DNA from: Stentor roeselii
Lineage: Eukaryota > Ciliophora > Heterotrichea > Heterotrichida > Stentoridae
Assembly: GCA_006503475.1 (NCBI GenBank)
Contig: RSEH01000084.1
Coordinates: 99,552-163,551 of the forward strand
Length of the DNA stretch: 64,000 nucleotides
Direction: 5' to 3'
Of this stretch, positions 26,674 through 36,906 are shown piece by piece. The position numbers and the translations under genes were made by a program. The notes below the pieces were generated by a model. It saw only the letters and a program-made list of their open reading frames with translations. It was not told where the DNA came from and ran no database searches. The stretch's first letter is position 1, and each line of letters begins with the position of its first letter.

Positions 26674-29370
26674 TTAGGATAATGCAAGTTTTCTCAACAC
26701 ATAAGGCAAGATTCCTTTGTTTTTGAAGTACTCAACTTCAAGCTCTGTGTCAATCCTTGCTATTGCTTTAAATTCAATTCCAGTACTTGTAGTCACTTGA
26801 ACTTCTTGCCTAACGTTAAGCTTTCCTTTGTTAATATTGATGTTGAATTTTTCTCTACCTGTCAGTCCTAGAGTTTCAGCAGTTTGTCCTTCAAGGTATT
26901 GAATAGGAAGAACACCCATTCCTACAAGGTTAGATCTGTGAATTTTCTCGAAACTTTCAGCGATCACTGCTTTGACCCCGAGTAAAAGAGGACCTTTGGC
27001 TGCCCAGTCTCTCGAAGACCCACTTCCATACTCTTTACCTGCAAGTATAACAAGACTGCGATGTCCTTGAGATTCATAAGCGGAACTTGCATCGAAGACT
27101 GACATTTCCTTGCCACTCGGAATGTGAACAGTTTTCGGTCCAGGGCCAGAAGCAAGTTGATTTATAAGTCGAATATTGGCAAAAGTCCCTCGAACCATGA
27201 TCTCATCGTTACCTCTTCTCGAGCCATAAGTGTTGAAATCAGCGGGTTGTACTCCTTTTTCATTTAAAAAAGATGCAGCAGGGGACTTTTGAGCCATTTT
27301 TCCAGCAGGTGAGATGTGATCAGTGGTGATTGAATCTCCAAGTTTCAACAAGCAATAAGCGTTTTCAATGTTTTCTATTTGTGGAAGTTTCGTTGAAATA
27401 TTTTTAAAGAAAGGTGGTTCATGAATGTAAGTACTTTCTTCATCCCATTTAAAAGTCTTCCCCTTGAAAGCCTTGAGACTATTCCACTTCTCATTTCCAT
27501 CAGTAATCGCTTTGTAAACCTCTTGAAACATTTCAGGTTTGATGATTTTTTCAAGAATCGACCGAATTTCTTCTCGACTTGGCCAAATGTCCTTTAAAAA
27601 CACTGGCTTTCCCTCGTGACCGAAGCCGATGGGTTCTTTCTCGAAGTCAATATTTACCCTTCCAGCGAGAGCATAAGCGACAACGAGTGGAGGCGATGCT
27701 AAATAATTCGCTCTTGTGAAAGGATTGACTCGGCCTTCAAAGTTGCGATTTCCGCTGAGGACTGCAGCAGCGACTATGTCGCCTGAGGTGATTGCCGTTG
27801 AAACTAATGGGTGCAAGTCGCCGGAATTGCCGATGCAGGTCATGCACCCGTAGCCTACAACGTAAAAGCCGAGGTTTTCGAGGTATTTTAATGTTCCTGA
27901 CTTTTCGAGGTACTTCGTTACTACTCCGGAACCGGGAGATAAAGATGTCTTTATGTAAGGATTCACTTTTAGACCTGCCTCTGAAGCCTTTTGAGCTAAA
28001 AGACCTGCTCCTAACATCACGTCTGGATTTGAAGTGTTCGTGCAGGATGTTATTGCTGCTATCACTACTGAACCGTGCTCTAAAGAGTAGGAAGTTGAGG
28101 AATCTTCTGGAAATTTAAAGTCTATCTTTGAGGATGGGGATGTTAAACCGTAACCTTTGAAACCAATCGGGCTTGTTAGGGAGTTCACGAAGTCTTGCTT
28201 TACTTCGGATAGTGGAACTTTGTCTTGAGGACGTTTGGGACCTGCAATACAAGGTGTAACCTCAGCCAAATCAAGAGTAATGATATCACTGAACTCAGGT
28301 TCAACCTCTTCCAAGTAAGTTCTTAAAAGTCCCTGAGCTTTTAAATATGAATGAATATAGCCAAGCTGCTCTGTTGTCCTCCCAGTTTGTTCGAAATACT
28401 TCAAAGTCTGTTCATCAGTAGGGAAGTACCCCATAGTAGCTCCATACTCAGGTGCCATATTAGCAATAGTAGCTCTATCAGCCAAGGAAAGCTGTGCACA
28501 TCCTTCACCAAAGAACTCAACAAATTTCCCTACAACTCCTTTTTTCCTCAACATCTGAGTAATAGTCAAGACGAGATCAGTAGCAGTGACATGTTTATCA
28601 AGTTTCCCCGTGATTCGAAATCCAACAACAGAAGGCAAGACCATAGAAATAGGTTGGTCAAGCATAACAGCTTCAGCTTCGATTCCACCAACACCCCAGC
28701 CGACGATTCCAAGTCCATTGATCATCGTCGTGTGACTATCAGTGCCAACAACTGAATCAGGGTAAAGCAGGCCTTTTTTATAAAAGACTCCTCGAGCGAG
28801 GTACTCCAAATTCACTTGATGAACGATTCCAGAACCTGGAGGAACAATTCGAAGATTTTTAAAGGCTTTTTGGCCCCACTTTAAAAATTTGAATCTTTCT
28901 GCGTTTTGAGCGTATTCTAGTGACTCGTTTTTACTCTGGGAATTCGCAGCTCCACTTGAATCTACTTGAACTGAATGGTCTATCACTAGGTCTACTGGAC
29001 AGGATGGGTTGATTGTAGAGGCTTTTTTACCTAGTCTTAACACTGCGTCGCGCATCGCTGCTAGGTCGACCACTGCTGGAACTCCTGTTAGGTCTTGGAG
29101 GACTACTCGAGCGGGTTTAAATGGAATTTCGACACCGGCTTTACTTGTTCGAGCCCAGTTCAATATATTCTCCACATCACTTGCTTTAACTGAAAACTCA
29201 TCACAGTTCCTAACAGCACTTTCCAGTAAAATCCTAATACTATAAGGCAGTTTATCAATTCTTTTATCCGCCATGGACTTAAGACTATAATACCTGCATT
29301 TCTTCTCAAGCTTCAAGGTTCTAATCAAGCCATCGAAAGGATTCATCCTGGATGCAAATCGCCGCAACAT
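26674..29370 (-). CDS. Aconitate hydratase (IRP1/AcnA type)
   Basis: The 898-residue enzyme interconverts citrate and isocitrate through a [4Fe-4S] cluster. Cluster cysteines are in '[12 protein letters not shown]' (near 441) and '[10 protein letters not shown]' (near 508). Substrate-loop motifs '[14 protein letters not shown]', '[13 protein letters not shown]', '[11 protein letters not shown]' and '[17 protein letters not shown]' are intact, and the swivel domain is C-terminal. It is the longer cytosolic-aconitase/AcnA form. The N-terminus ([20 protein letters not shown]...) is Arg-rich and amphipathic, compatible with mitochondrial import. It starts 3 bp after the stop of the gene upstream on the same strand. 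Confidence 0.97.
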   Translation of the reverse strand: MLRRFASRMNPFDGLIRTLKLEKKCRYYSLKSMADKRIDKLPYSIRILLESAVRNCDEFSVKASDVENILNWARTSKAGVEIPFKPARVVLQDLTGVPAVVDLAAMRDAVLRLGKKASTINPSCPVDLVIDHSVQVDSSGAANSQSKNESLEYAQNAERFKFLKWGQKAFKNLRIVPPGSGIVHQVNLEYLARGVFYKKGLLYPDSVVGTDSHTTMINGLGIVGWGVGGIEAEAVMLDQPISMVLPSVVGFRITGKLDKHVTATDLVLTITQMLRKKGVVGKFVEFFGEGCAQLSLADRATIANMAPEYGATMGYFPTDEQTLKYFEQTGRTTEQLGYIHSYLKAQGLLRTYLEEVEPEFSDIITLDLAEVTPCIAGPKRPQDKVPLSEVKQDFVNSLTSPIGFKGYGLTSPSSKIDFKFPEDSSTSYSLEHGSVVIAAITSCTNTSNPDVMLGAGLLAQKASEAGLKVNPYIKTSLSPGSGVVTKYLEKSGTLKYLENLGFYVVGYGCMTCIGNSGDLHPLVSTAITSGDIVAAAVLSGNRNFEGRVNPFTRANYLASPPLVVAYALAGRVNIDFEKEPIGFGHEGKPVFLKDIWPSREEIRSILEKIIKPEMFQEVYKAITDGNEKWNSLKAFKGKTFKWDEESTYIHEPPFFKNISTKLPQIENIENAYCLLKLGDSITTDHISPAGKMAQKSPAASFLNEKGVQPADFNTYGSRRGNDEIMVRGTFANIRLINQLASGPGPKTVHIPSGKEMSVFDASSAYESQGHRSLVILAGKEYGSGSSRDWAAKGPLLLGVKAVIAESFEKIHRSNLVGMGVLPIQYLEGQTAETLGLTGREKFNININKGKLNVRQEVQVTTSTGIEFKAIARIDTELEVEYFKNKGILPYVLRKLALS

Positions 29371-29373
29371 TTA

Positions 29374-30177
29374 TTACGTCATTTTTAATTTCGCTTTTAG
29401 GACTTTAACTATTTTAGGACACCTTCCCCTGATAGGAATAGGATAATTGACCTTTGAAACTATTCCATTGCCAAAGCTCGAATTAAGTGGTAAAAAGTCG
29501 CAATTCATGTATCCATTCATTTGCAGTGATTTAAGCGAAATATTATCACCACGGTCAATGAAATTTACCATGAAAAGCGGCAGGTCCGAGTCTCCCTTGC
29601 GAGATGCGGACCTGGCGATATCAGGGACTGCGACATTTGGGTCAATATGGGAAAAGTCCAGGTCACTGTGCTTGTCGATGTAGTCCTTTTCCGCTGTCCG
29701 GTAACGTCTTCCTGTCACTTTACTGAAGGGAACTAAACCTTTTCTGGTATTTTTCTCTATTGCTGAGTAGTCCAGGTCTTTTTCTCGCAAGGATATGTTG
29801 ACCAGGTGGTCCGAACGGCCTAGGTACAGGTTGAAACGAGGAGTGTTCACTGTTCGGTGACGAGAGGACTGAGGAGGGTTGTCGTTATAAGACTCAAAAC
29901 GCTTCTCGTGAACTGGCAAAGCTCGAATCATGAAGTCTGGCCTTGGAAGTTGCTTTTTGAAGTCAACTGGAGAGTTTTCTGAACGTTTCACTACTTCGGC
30001 AGATTTCGTTCGGTAGGTTTTAGGCTCTGTCATGTAGAAACTTGCGTTGAAATTGGAAATATCTGTCTGGGTTTCTTGCTCGGAGTCTTCTGTTGATGGT
30101 TTTATCTTGTATTTTTTCTTGCGCATGCCGAGTTTATCGTAGAGTTCGTAGGAATTCATTCGGAAGTGACGAGCCAT
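29374..30177 (-). CDS. Unknown basic protein
   Basis: A 267-residue protein rich in Arg, Asp and Tyr with little hydrophobic core. Short motif-like stretches include 'YDKLGMRKKKYKI', 'RYRTAEKDYIDKH' and 'NYPIPIRGRCPKIVKVLK' at the C-terminus. The composition (many Tyr/Arg/Asp segments, no signal or TM) is reminiscent of small axonemal microtubule-binding proteins, but this is only an impression. The stop TAA lies 3 bp before the aconitase ATG. It is divergent from the TPR gene with about 270 bp between starts. Confidence 0.75.
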   Translation of the reverse strand: MARHFRMNSYELYDKLGMRKKKYKIKPSTEDSEQETQTDISNFNASFYMTEPKTYRTKSAEVVKRSENSPVDFKKQLPRPDFMIRALPVHEKRFESYNDNPPQSSRHRTVNTPRFNLYLGRSDHLVNISLREKDLDYSAIEKNTRKGLVPFSKVTGRRYRTAEKDYIDKHSDLDFSHIDPNVAVPDIARSASRKGDSDLPLFMVNFIDRGDNISLKSLQMNGYMNCDFLPLNSSFGNGIVSKVNYPIPIRGRCPKIVKVLKAKLKMT

Positions 30178-30446
30178 AATTAATGTTAATAAAGGGTTTA
30201 TCGTATTGGTTAAGGAAGTTGATTTAAGGCTTTTTTCGCTTGAGTTTCGTTAAATTATAGAAAAATTAAGGGTTTTTACTAGATGAGGAAAAATTAATGA
30301 TCAAGTTAATCACAAACAATTTTTTCCAAATATTTAAAAAAGTATAAACTGTGAAACTTTTCCACAACAAAAGATATAAAAACACATCCCATATCTAAAA
30401 AACCAGTAAAACTCTAAATTCTCTCTAATTATTATGAAGATAAAAA

Positions 30447-33200
30447 ATGAGCTTCACCGATCTCGACATAAAAAAACTAGAAAAAATCGTCGAAAATAAC
30501 CCAAAAAACGAGAAAGCCTTAGTAGACCTAGCACGAGCCTATCAAGATCACGACCCATCAAACCTAAAAATTTCGAAACTACTAAAATCCGCTCTGGAGC
30601 TAAACAAATCAAATCCATACACCCTATTCACCCTGGGCTGTTACTACAGCAAGCGGCAGACATTCAAGCCAGCAATAAAATACTTCGAGTTGACCTTAAA
30701 ACTCGAAGAAAGACATTCAGGTGCAGCTTACAACCTGGGAGTCTGCTTCGATAGTCTAGGAGACTTCTCAAAAAGCATCGAATTCTACTCATTATCCTTA
30801 CAACTCGACCCTTCAAACACAAAAGCCAAGTCAAATAAAGCCGTCGCGCTTGACAAGTCAGGAAAATCCTCTGAAGCGAGAGAACTCTTTGAAGAACTCT
30901 TACCATTAGACTCAAGCGCAATGACTCTAAACAACTACGCAGTCTGCCTTAAAAAGCTTCAAGAGTCAGAACTTGCTTTGAAATTTTTTCTTCAAGCCTG
31001 CGAAAAAACTCCTGAACACAGCGTCGCGTTTTACAATCTGGCAGTTTTTTTATCTGAGAATAATGAAGTGGAAAAGTCGCTTGATTACTATAAAAAATGC
31101 TTGCAACTTGACAGGTCTCATGTCTTTGGATGTCTTGCTTCAGCTAATTCTTTGGAAAGTCAAGAAAAGTTTTACTCAGCACTTAAAGTTTTTGAAGTTA
31201 TCCTTGAAGTAATCCCTGATCTTTCAGGAGTTCCTGAAAAAATTTTAGTGATTAAGAAAAGATTGGCGGGTATTGAAGAATTGCAAAGGTTGCCGAAAAA
31301 TACAGAAAATTTAAAAAGTTTTGAAAAAAATTGGAAAAAACTTGAAAACCTGGAAAATCTCGAATTTCATCAACTTGATGAAAATCAGTGTCTTGAAATT
31401 CTTGCGAATAACTCAGCTTCTTGCCCTGCTCACCTGAAACTCGCTGTTTTGCTCTGTGAAAGAAGTGATTTTTTGAAAGCGAAACAACATCTTAATCAAG
31501 TCTTGGTCCTCAACCCTGGGTTTCATCCTGAAGTGACTTTTGACAAACTAGGAGAAATTTTCTTTCGCAAGGAAAAAGACTTTTCTAAAGCTAAAGAAGC
31601 TTTTTTAAAAGCTGCTAATGTTAAACCTAATGCTGAAATTTGGGTAAGGTGTGGAAAATGTGCACAAAAAATGAAAGACTTTCAAGAAGCTTCTAATTTT
31701 TACTTAAAAGCGCTGGAATGTGACCCGAAAGCTATTTCTGCCTTGTTTCGACTTGGCTGGGCATTGATTAAACTAGGAAAACGCGAAGAAGGACTTGAAA
31801 AAATCGAAAAAGGTTACAAACTCGATCCAAACAACCCACAAATCCTCACAAAATACGCTGAAATCCTTATACGCGATGGAAATTCCTTGGAAAGAGCTTT
31901 GGAACTTCTTCAAAATTCTTTAAAAATCGACTCAGACCTGCCTGAGACTTTTATTTCACTTAGCAAGTGCTACGAACGTCTTGAAAGGCATGATGAAGCG
32001 ATTCAGTCCTTGGAAAAAGCGATTCTTTTACCGAAAGTACCGATTTCTGCTTATTTTCACTTGGCTTGTTTACTTGAGAAGTTGGATAAGTCTCGAGCTA
32101 TTTCGCTTTACAAACAATGCATTTCATTGGAAAAGACTTTTCTTGCTGCCTGGCTTCATCTGGCTACACTTCTTGCTAACTCTGGGGAGACAAAAAAAGC
32201 GAAGAAGTACTTTCGTGAAGTGCTTCAATTGGATGCGGAAAATGTTTCTGCACATTTCAGCCTTGGGAAAATTTTTCAGTCTGATATGGAGAATTTTGAA
32301 GAAGCTGTTAGACATTTTGAGATTGTGATCAGTGTTGATAAAAATCATTATAAAGCTTGTTGTCAACTGGGCATACTCTACATGGACAAAGGTGACCACA
32401 AGCGAGCAATCGAATACCTAAGCCAAAGCATTGATTTAAACCCAAAATACAATCTCTCCAGAGTATCAATCGCCACAGTGTACTTCGACCGAGGAAATCT
32501 AAAAGACTCCATAAAGCATTTCAAAGAAGCAATAAAACTTTCTCCAAACGACATCCAAGCCTTAGTAGGTCTCGGAAACGCTTACTTCAAATTAAAAAAG
32601 CCAGGAGATTCAATAAAATTTTACACTCAAGCTTTAAAAATCGATCCAAATCTATCCGAAACTCACTTCAACCTAGGTAACTCTTACTACCTAAAGCAAG
32701 ACATCGACCAGGCAATATCATCTTACAAGAAATCTCTGGAACTTAACCCAAACAAGGCAGAAACTCACTACAACCTCGCAAACGCCCTGACAGTAAAAAA
32801 CAACTTTTCCCAGGCAATCCTTGAATTCAAGCAGTCCATTCGACTAGACCCAAACAACCCCGACGCTTACTACAACATGGCGAACGCTTATTACTTCATC
32901 GACGAGTACAACGAAGCAATTCGCAACTACCAAGAAGCCATTCAACTGGGACTTAAAAGTCCTGAAGGTCATTTTAACTTGGGACTCGTTTACTTTCGCA
33001 TTGAAAAATTCGACTTGGCCCTTGAAGAGTTCAGGTCGAGTTTCGAGATTGAAAACGGAAATCATGAAATTTTATATTATCTTGGATTTACTCTTTATAA
33101 ACTTGGAAACTCTGCTGATGCTAAAGGGTATTTACTTAGATGTCTTGAAATCAGACCTGAGTACTCCCAGGCGAAGGAACTCTTGCAGAAGATTAGTTAG
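30447..33200 (+). CDS. Large TPR-repeat protein
   Basis: A 917-residue protein made almost entirely of tetratricopeptide repeats, roughly two dozen 34-residue units. The consensus W/Y-LG-x-Y, 'A-x-Y-KKALELNPNNAEAHYNLG', is especially regular from about 620 to 880. There is no catalytic domain, so the match to the TPR part of O-GlcNAc transferase is repeat similarity only. The first ~60 residues already form TPR-like helices. Likely a scaffold, possibly in ciliary transport or a chaperone complex. The last 8 bp of the frame overlap the end of the opposite-strand gene at 33193. Confidence 0.93.
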   Translation: MSFTDLDIKKLEKIVENNPKNEKALVDLARAYQDHDPSNLKISKLLKSALELNKSNPYTLFTLGCYYSKRQTFKPAIKYFELTLKLEERHSGAAYNLGVCFDSLGDFSKSIEFYSLSLQLDPSNTKAKSNKAVALDKSGKSSEARELFEELLPLDSSAMTLNNYAVCLKKLQESELALKFFLQACEKTPEHSVAFYNLAVFLSENNEVEKSLDYYKKCLQLDRSHVFGCLASANSLESQEKFYSALKVFEVILEVIPDLSGVPEKILVIKKRLAGIEELQRLPKNTENLKSFEKNWKKLENLENLEFHQLDENQCLEILANNSASCPAHLKLAVLLCERSDFLKAKQHLNQVLVLNPGFHPEVTFDKLGEIFFRKEKDFSKAKEAFLKAANVKPNAEIWVRCGKCAQKMKDFQEASNFYLKALECDPKAISALFRLGWALIKLGKREEGLEKIEKGYKLDPNNPQILTKYAEILIRDGNSLERALELLQNSLKIDSDLPETFISLSKCYERLERHDEAIQSLEKAILLPKVPISAYFHLACLLEKLDKSRAISLYKQCISLEKTFLAAWLHLATLLANSGETKKAKKYFREVLQLDAENVSAHFSLGKIFQSDMENFEEAVRHFEIVISVDKNHYKACCQLGILYMDKGDHKRAIEYLSQSIDLNPKYNLSRVSIATVYFDRGNLKDSIKHFKEAIKLSPNDIQALVGLGNAYFKLKKPGDSIKFYTQALKIDPNLSETHFNLGNSYYLKQDIDQAISSYKKSLELNPNKAETHYNLANALTVKNNFSQAILEFKQSIRLDPNNPDAYYNMANAYYFIDEYNEAIRNYQEAIQLGLKSPEGHFNLGLVYFRIEKFDLALEEFRSSFEIENGNHEILYYLGFTLYKLGNSADAKGYLLRCLEIRPEYSQAKELLQKIS

Positions 33201-33471
33201 TTAAGAAGTGGTTTAGAGAAGATTTTAAAGATTCTTGATCTGATAACTGTTTTTCAGCGGATTTTAAACTTTCGTAGAGAAATTTTGAGGAATCTCGATC
33301 CGAGTCTACTTGCTTTGTCAGCTGCTTCACGGAATAGAAACTTCTTGCGAGAGATTTCGTGAGGTGCTCGATTTGGTCTTTGTCTTCACTGGACTTCACC
33401 GAAGCAGAGGTTTGTTGTATGAGTGCCTTGAGCTGGGCAAAGACTTCTTCAACATTATGTCTAAATTCCAT
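33193..33471 (-). CDS. Small coiled-coil protein
   Basis: A 92-residue all-helical protein (MEFRHNVEEVFAQLKALIQQ...) with heptads across nearly its full length and a Ser/Lys/Asp-rich surface. It ends 'SSLNHFLTN' at TAA 33193-33195, inside the last codons of the convergent TPR gene. Size and shape resemble small subunits of tethering or mediator-like complexes, but no family can be named. ATG start with short AT-rich leader. Confidence 0.7.
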   Translation of the reverse strand: MEFRHNVEEVFAQLKALIQQTSASVKSSEDKDQIEHLTKSLARSFYSVKQLTKQVDSDRDSSKFLYESLKSAEKQLSDQESLKSSLNHFLTN

Positions 33472-33547
33472 GTTATTAAACTATTACTATTCCAGTAATC
33501 ACTAAACTTTTCCAAGATAAAGCGAAATTTAATTACATATAAAAGAC

Positions 33548-34186
33548 TTATTTTTTTTTTTCGAATTCTTCTAATTTTTCAATCAAATGTTCAATTTCAA
33601 AGTCCTTTTCAAACAACTTGCCTCTAAGTTCCTCATTGATTCCAGCCTGGATGGTCAGTTCTTTCTTCAAGTCAATGTTCACCCTGGCCTGGCCAATCAC
33701 TTTTTCCTGCAAAGCTGTAAGTTTTCTAGTCAAAGCATGACTGGCAGAGTCGCGAAAAGCTCCAATGATGAGAGCTGAGATGTTTTTACAGTCGTCTTTC
33801 GATAAATGAACTCCTTGTTCAGGGATTTCAAAAATTCTTGTTATCGGGTCTTTTTCAGATGTGTGCATCAAGTTCACTGATACTTCTTCGACGGTAGACC
33901 CGTCTAAGTTGTTTAACTTGATTTCTTTTGAATTCAATAAGTCCAGCTGGTCAAACATCAGTCCTAGCATATAGTTCAGAGACTCTAAGGATGGTGGAAG
34001 GTCTGGAATTGAAATATGAGTTCTCAGTCTTGATCGGATCGTTGATATTGTACTTTCTAGACCTTCTACTTCGGATTTCGTGGAAAATCGACAGTCGTTC
34101 TTTGGAGAATCTTGGCTTAGGTTGGAATCTGTACCGATACTGATTTTTGTGGCTTTCTGGTTAGTTGCTGAGTGGAGAAGCTCCAT
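33548..34186 (-). CDS. Coiled-coil protein, unknown
   Basis: A 212-residue protein. The N-terminal 40 residues are Ser/Asn-rich. Residues 40-125 are helical ('VEGLESTISTIRSRLRTHI', 'LESLNYMLGLMFDQLDLL'). The C-terminal coiled coil runs 145-212 and ends in 'LIEKLEEFEKKK'. No known domain. It has a Met start in good AT-rich context and lies in a minus-strand run with the small coiled-coil gene 76 bp downstream. A structural partner role is possible. Confidence 0.72.
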   Translation of the reverse strand: MELLHSATNQKATKISIGTDSNLSQDSPKNDCRFSTKSEVEGLESTISTIRSRLRTHISIPDLPPSLESLNYMLGLMFDQLDLLNSKEIKLNNLDGSTVEEVSVNLMHTSEKDPITRIFEIPEQGVHLSKDDCKNISALIIGAFRDSASHALTRKLTALQEKVIGQARVNIDLKKELTIQAGINEELRGKLFEKDFEIEHLIEKLEEFEKKK

Positions 34187-34372
34187 GGATTTAGGATTAT
34201 TAGAATTATTTTAGAATGGAGGTAGGATTATAGATTGTTGAGTGAGAGGATTTAGTTGTTTTGAATAGTTTAGAAGGTTGTTGAAGTTTTGTTTTATATC
34301 AATTTGACTTGGATTCTCAATCGATCATTAAAACCGAAACTAATTAAAACTGCTTCCTACATCAAATTATTA

Positions 34373-36877
34373 TTAAAATAAGCTCCTCCGATTCAATTTC
34401 TTAATGAGATCAGTCCTATTACAATAATTCAATAATTTCTCAAAAGGTTTTTTCAATTCAGGCATCCGACTTTCACAAGATTTTTTCAAAACATTAATAA
34501 AAACCTTGAAAAGCTCTTCAAGACTTTTTTTACTTTCTCCAACAAAACTATCAAGTCCATTCTGCACCTTTAAAAACAAGAAATGATTAACTTTGACCTC
34601 AACAGCACAAGACCCTCCAAACATGCCAATGAAAAGTTTAGCATTAACATTATCCTCACATTTGAACAGTTGGTTAAGTAAAAGTCCATTAAAAGTGATA
34701 AAAACATGAAAATCCTTGAGTAGTCCAACTCCAACATTATCATAACTTCCAAACCTAGGAGCTTTTCCAATGACAGCTTTTTTTAAAGTGACAGATCCAT
34801 TCATCCCATGATAATAAATTTCAGGGCCAAGTAGTCCGACGACGATATTTTCATAGCTTCCCGCTCGGTTTACCCTGACTTCAAAGTAGCAGATCATGGA
34901 GTCCCTGTCAATTGATTCAAGACTTTTCGCGCTGGTGATGATCAAATCGTGTTCAGTGGAAAAGTAGTTTGATTCAGTCTCAGGGTAGTTCTGCCCGTTG
35001 GTCCCTGTGAAGACTAGTCCTTTGCCGTACTTGGGAAGGACGAAGTCAGCAGGTTTGATGTTTGACATGTTGTGGATGTCGACACAGTTACAGCGGAAAT
35101 GAGGCGTGATATGCAACATGTAATAACAATTGTGGGACTTGTGAAGAGACTGGTGACAACTCGAACAGACTGGCACGTTGCAATCTGTGCAATTTATTAA
35201 AAACTTGTTCTTGCTCAGTAAGAAGTCCTCGTCTGAATGAGAAGAACAGCCACCCTTCACATGATTTTGCTGCAAAAGGACTGGAAGACAGATGATCTCA
35301 GTGATAAGGTTTAAAGCACTTTTGATGATTTCGAATTCATCTTTACAGTTGCTTTTTTTTATCACTGTCAGCAGAAGTTTCATTAAAGAGGAGATCTTTT
35401 CGAGTTTGTATTGATAAGGAATCTCGATCAGCGCCTCGATTATTGAAAGATTGGAAAAAAGCTCAGAGTTAAAAACCTGTTCAATGACCTTTACCGCATG
35501 AGGACCGTAAAATGACATTGAGTGACTTAGAAAGTCTCTATCGTGGGTGCTGTTTTTAGCGACTTTTATAGACCTGCTGACCACTCCCTTATCATAAAGG
35601 ATCTGCAGCAGGGTCAAAGTGTTTTCATATGCGAAATCTTGCACAAAGTTCAAAAAGCCACGATTGTGAGGGTCAAGTTCCAAAGTCGTATTGACAAGTC
35701 CTAAAATTCCTAGTTCTCCTAATTTTCCTTTATATTCATGGTCCTTTGGCTTGTATCTCAAAAACTTATAAAAAGGCTCTAAAAGTTCAGGACATTCTTT
35801 CCAGTCAATCCGAATGCATTTATCAATGAAAACACCGAACAAGTCACGACTTACAAGATACTCATAAATTTCTGTATCGTTCTTTCCTAAAACAAGCATT
35901 TTTTTTATCACCAGTTTTCGTGAGACTGGATCAGAAAAGAAGAGGCCTGAATGAAGTACTTCAATCTGATCAACTGCACATAAGTCGATACTTTCCCAGT
36001 TCTTTTGGTAGATCCCTCCCCAGATCTTGAGATAAGAATGCAAAGTGACTTCTAAAGTATTTGAACTACAGATAATTCGAAAGATTTTCTCTAAAGCAGG
36101 GTCTTGTTCTCTTAAAGGAACCACGTCCAACACATGACTTAAGTCAAGAGGTCTCAAGTCCGGCAGGAGACTATAAGGAAAAGTTCCAATGAGTCCATAA
36201 ATCGTGATACCCAAGCCCCAGAGGTCATTTTCACTTGTCCTATATAAAGGATCCAAACGAGTTGATTGACCGAGCAAGGTCTTTTTACTCAAAGGAAGAA
36301 CTAAAATGTTGTAGTTTTCCTTTTTAAACCTGGCAAAAGGCAGTCCTCCTGAGTTTTTACAGATCATGACAGTGTTCGGATAGAGACTATCAAGTTTTAC
36401 TGAAGATTTGTTGTATTTCAAAAAGTCCAGCAAGACCAAAAGAATCGCAATGCACAAGTCTTTACTCATATTTTCACATCGACTATGCAAAAACTCAGAA
36501 AAATCGAACAAGTTGACCCCACAGATGGTCTTAGTGACCACCACGAAAAACCAGCGACCTTTATCAAGAATGATTAACTTGTCAAGTATTTTGATTAAAG
36601 AGTTTTCAGAGCAAGTTTCGTAGATTCTTTTTAGTTTCATGCTGGCGGATTGGACCAGTTTAAAAGAACTGCAAGGAAAAATTTTTAAGTGAACTTTTTC
36701 CCTGTTAGGATCAAAGCCGAGGAAAGTGTTTTTAGAGGATTGGTATCTGTGAGTCAACTCGTAAGTCTTTTTAGAGTCGTTGCTCTGAAGGAAGATGGAA
36801 GGGGAGATGTCTTCGATTTGTGTGAGGATGAATTTTAGACTTTCTTTGAAGAGGCTGCTGAAATCTTCGTCCATCAT
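34373..36877 (-). CDS. Pseudokinase / B-box / SPRY protein
   Basis: A 834-residue protein using the ATG at 36877; the longer frame starts with TTG. An N-terminal kinase-like region (about 20-290) keeps 'DLWGLGITIYGLIGTFPY' but has no HRD or DFG motif. Helical ARM-like sequence follows. A zinc region around 545-600 reads 'GCSSH', 'LINCTDCNVPVCSSCHQSLHKSHNC', the Cys/His order of a B-box. A SPRY/B30.2-like beta domain follows (about 640-780: 'CYFEVRVNRAGSYENIVVGL', 'GSYDNVGVGLLKDFHVFITFNG'). It resembles a TRIM-like recognition protein without RING, fused to a dead kinase. Family identity beyond these domains is unknown. Confidence 0.82.
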   Translation of the reverse strand: MMDEDFSSLFKESLKFILTQIEDISPSIFLQSNDSKKTYELTHRYQSSKNTFLGFDPNREKVHLKIFPCSSFKLVQSASMKLKRIYETCSENSLIKILDKLIILDKGRWFFVVVTKTICGVNLFDFSEFLHSRCENMSKDLCIAILLVLLDFLKYNKSSVKLDSLYPNTVMICKNSGGLPFARFKKENYNILVLPLSKKTLLGQSTRLDPLYRTSENDLWGLGITIYGLIGTFPYSLLPDLRPLDLSHVLDVVPLREQDPALEKIFRIICSSNTLEVTLHSYLKIWGGIYQKNWESIDLCAVDQIEVLHSGLFFSDPVSRKLVIKKMLVLGKNDTEIYEYLVSRDLFGVFIDKCIRIDWKECPELLEPFYKFLRYKPKDHEYKGKLGELGILGLVNTTLELDPHNRGFLNFVQDFAYENTLTLLQILYDKGVVSRSIKVAKNSTHDRDFLSHSMSFYGPHAVKVIEQVFNSELFSNLSIIEALIEIPYQYKLEKISSLMKLLLTVIKKSNCKDEFEIIKSALNLITEIICLPVLLQQNHVKGGCSSHSDEDFLLSKNKFLINCTDCNVPVCSSCHQSLHKSHNCYYMLHITPHFRCNCVDIHNMSNIKPADFVLPKYGKGLVFTGTNGQNYPETESNYFSTEHDLIITSAKSLESIDRDSMICYFEVRVNRAGSYENIVVGLLGPEIYYHGMNGSVTLKKAVIGKAPRFGSYDNVGVGLLKDFHVFITFNGLLLNQLFKCEDNVNAKLFIGMFGGSCAVEVKVNHFLFLKVQNGLDSFVGESKKSLEELFKVFINVLKKSCESRMPELKKPFEKLLNYCNRTDLIKKLNRRSLF

Positions 36878-36906
36878 GTGAATGATAATTAAATTTAAGG
36901 AAGTTA

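Noticed and set aside
30447-33200. O-GlcNAc transferase
   Set aside because: Only the TPR part matches; there is no glycosyltransferase domain in the frame or downstream.
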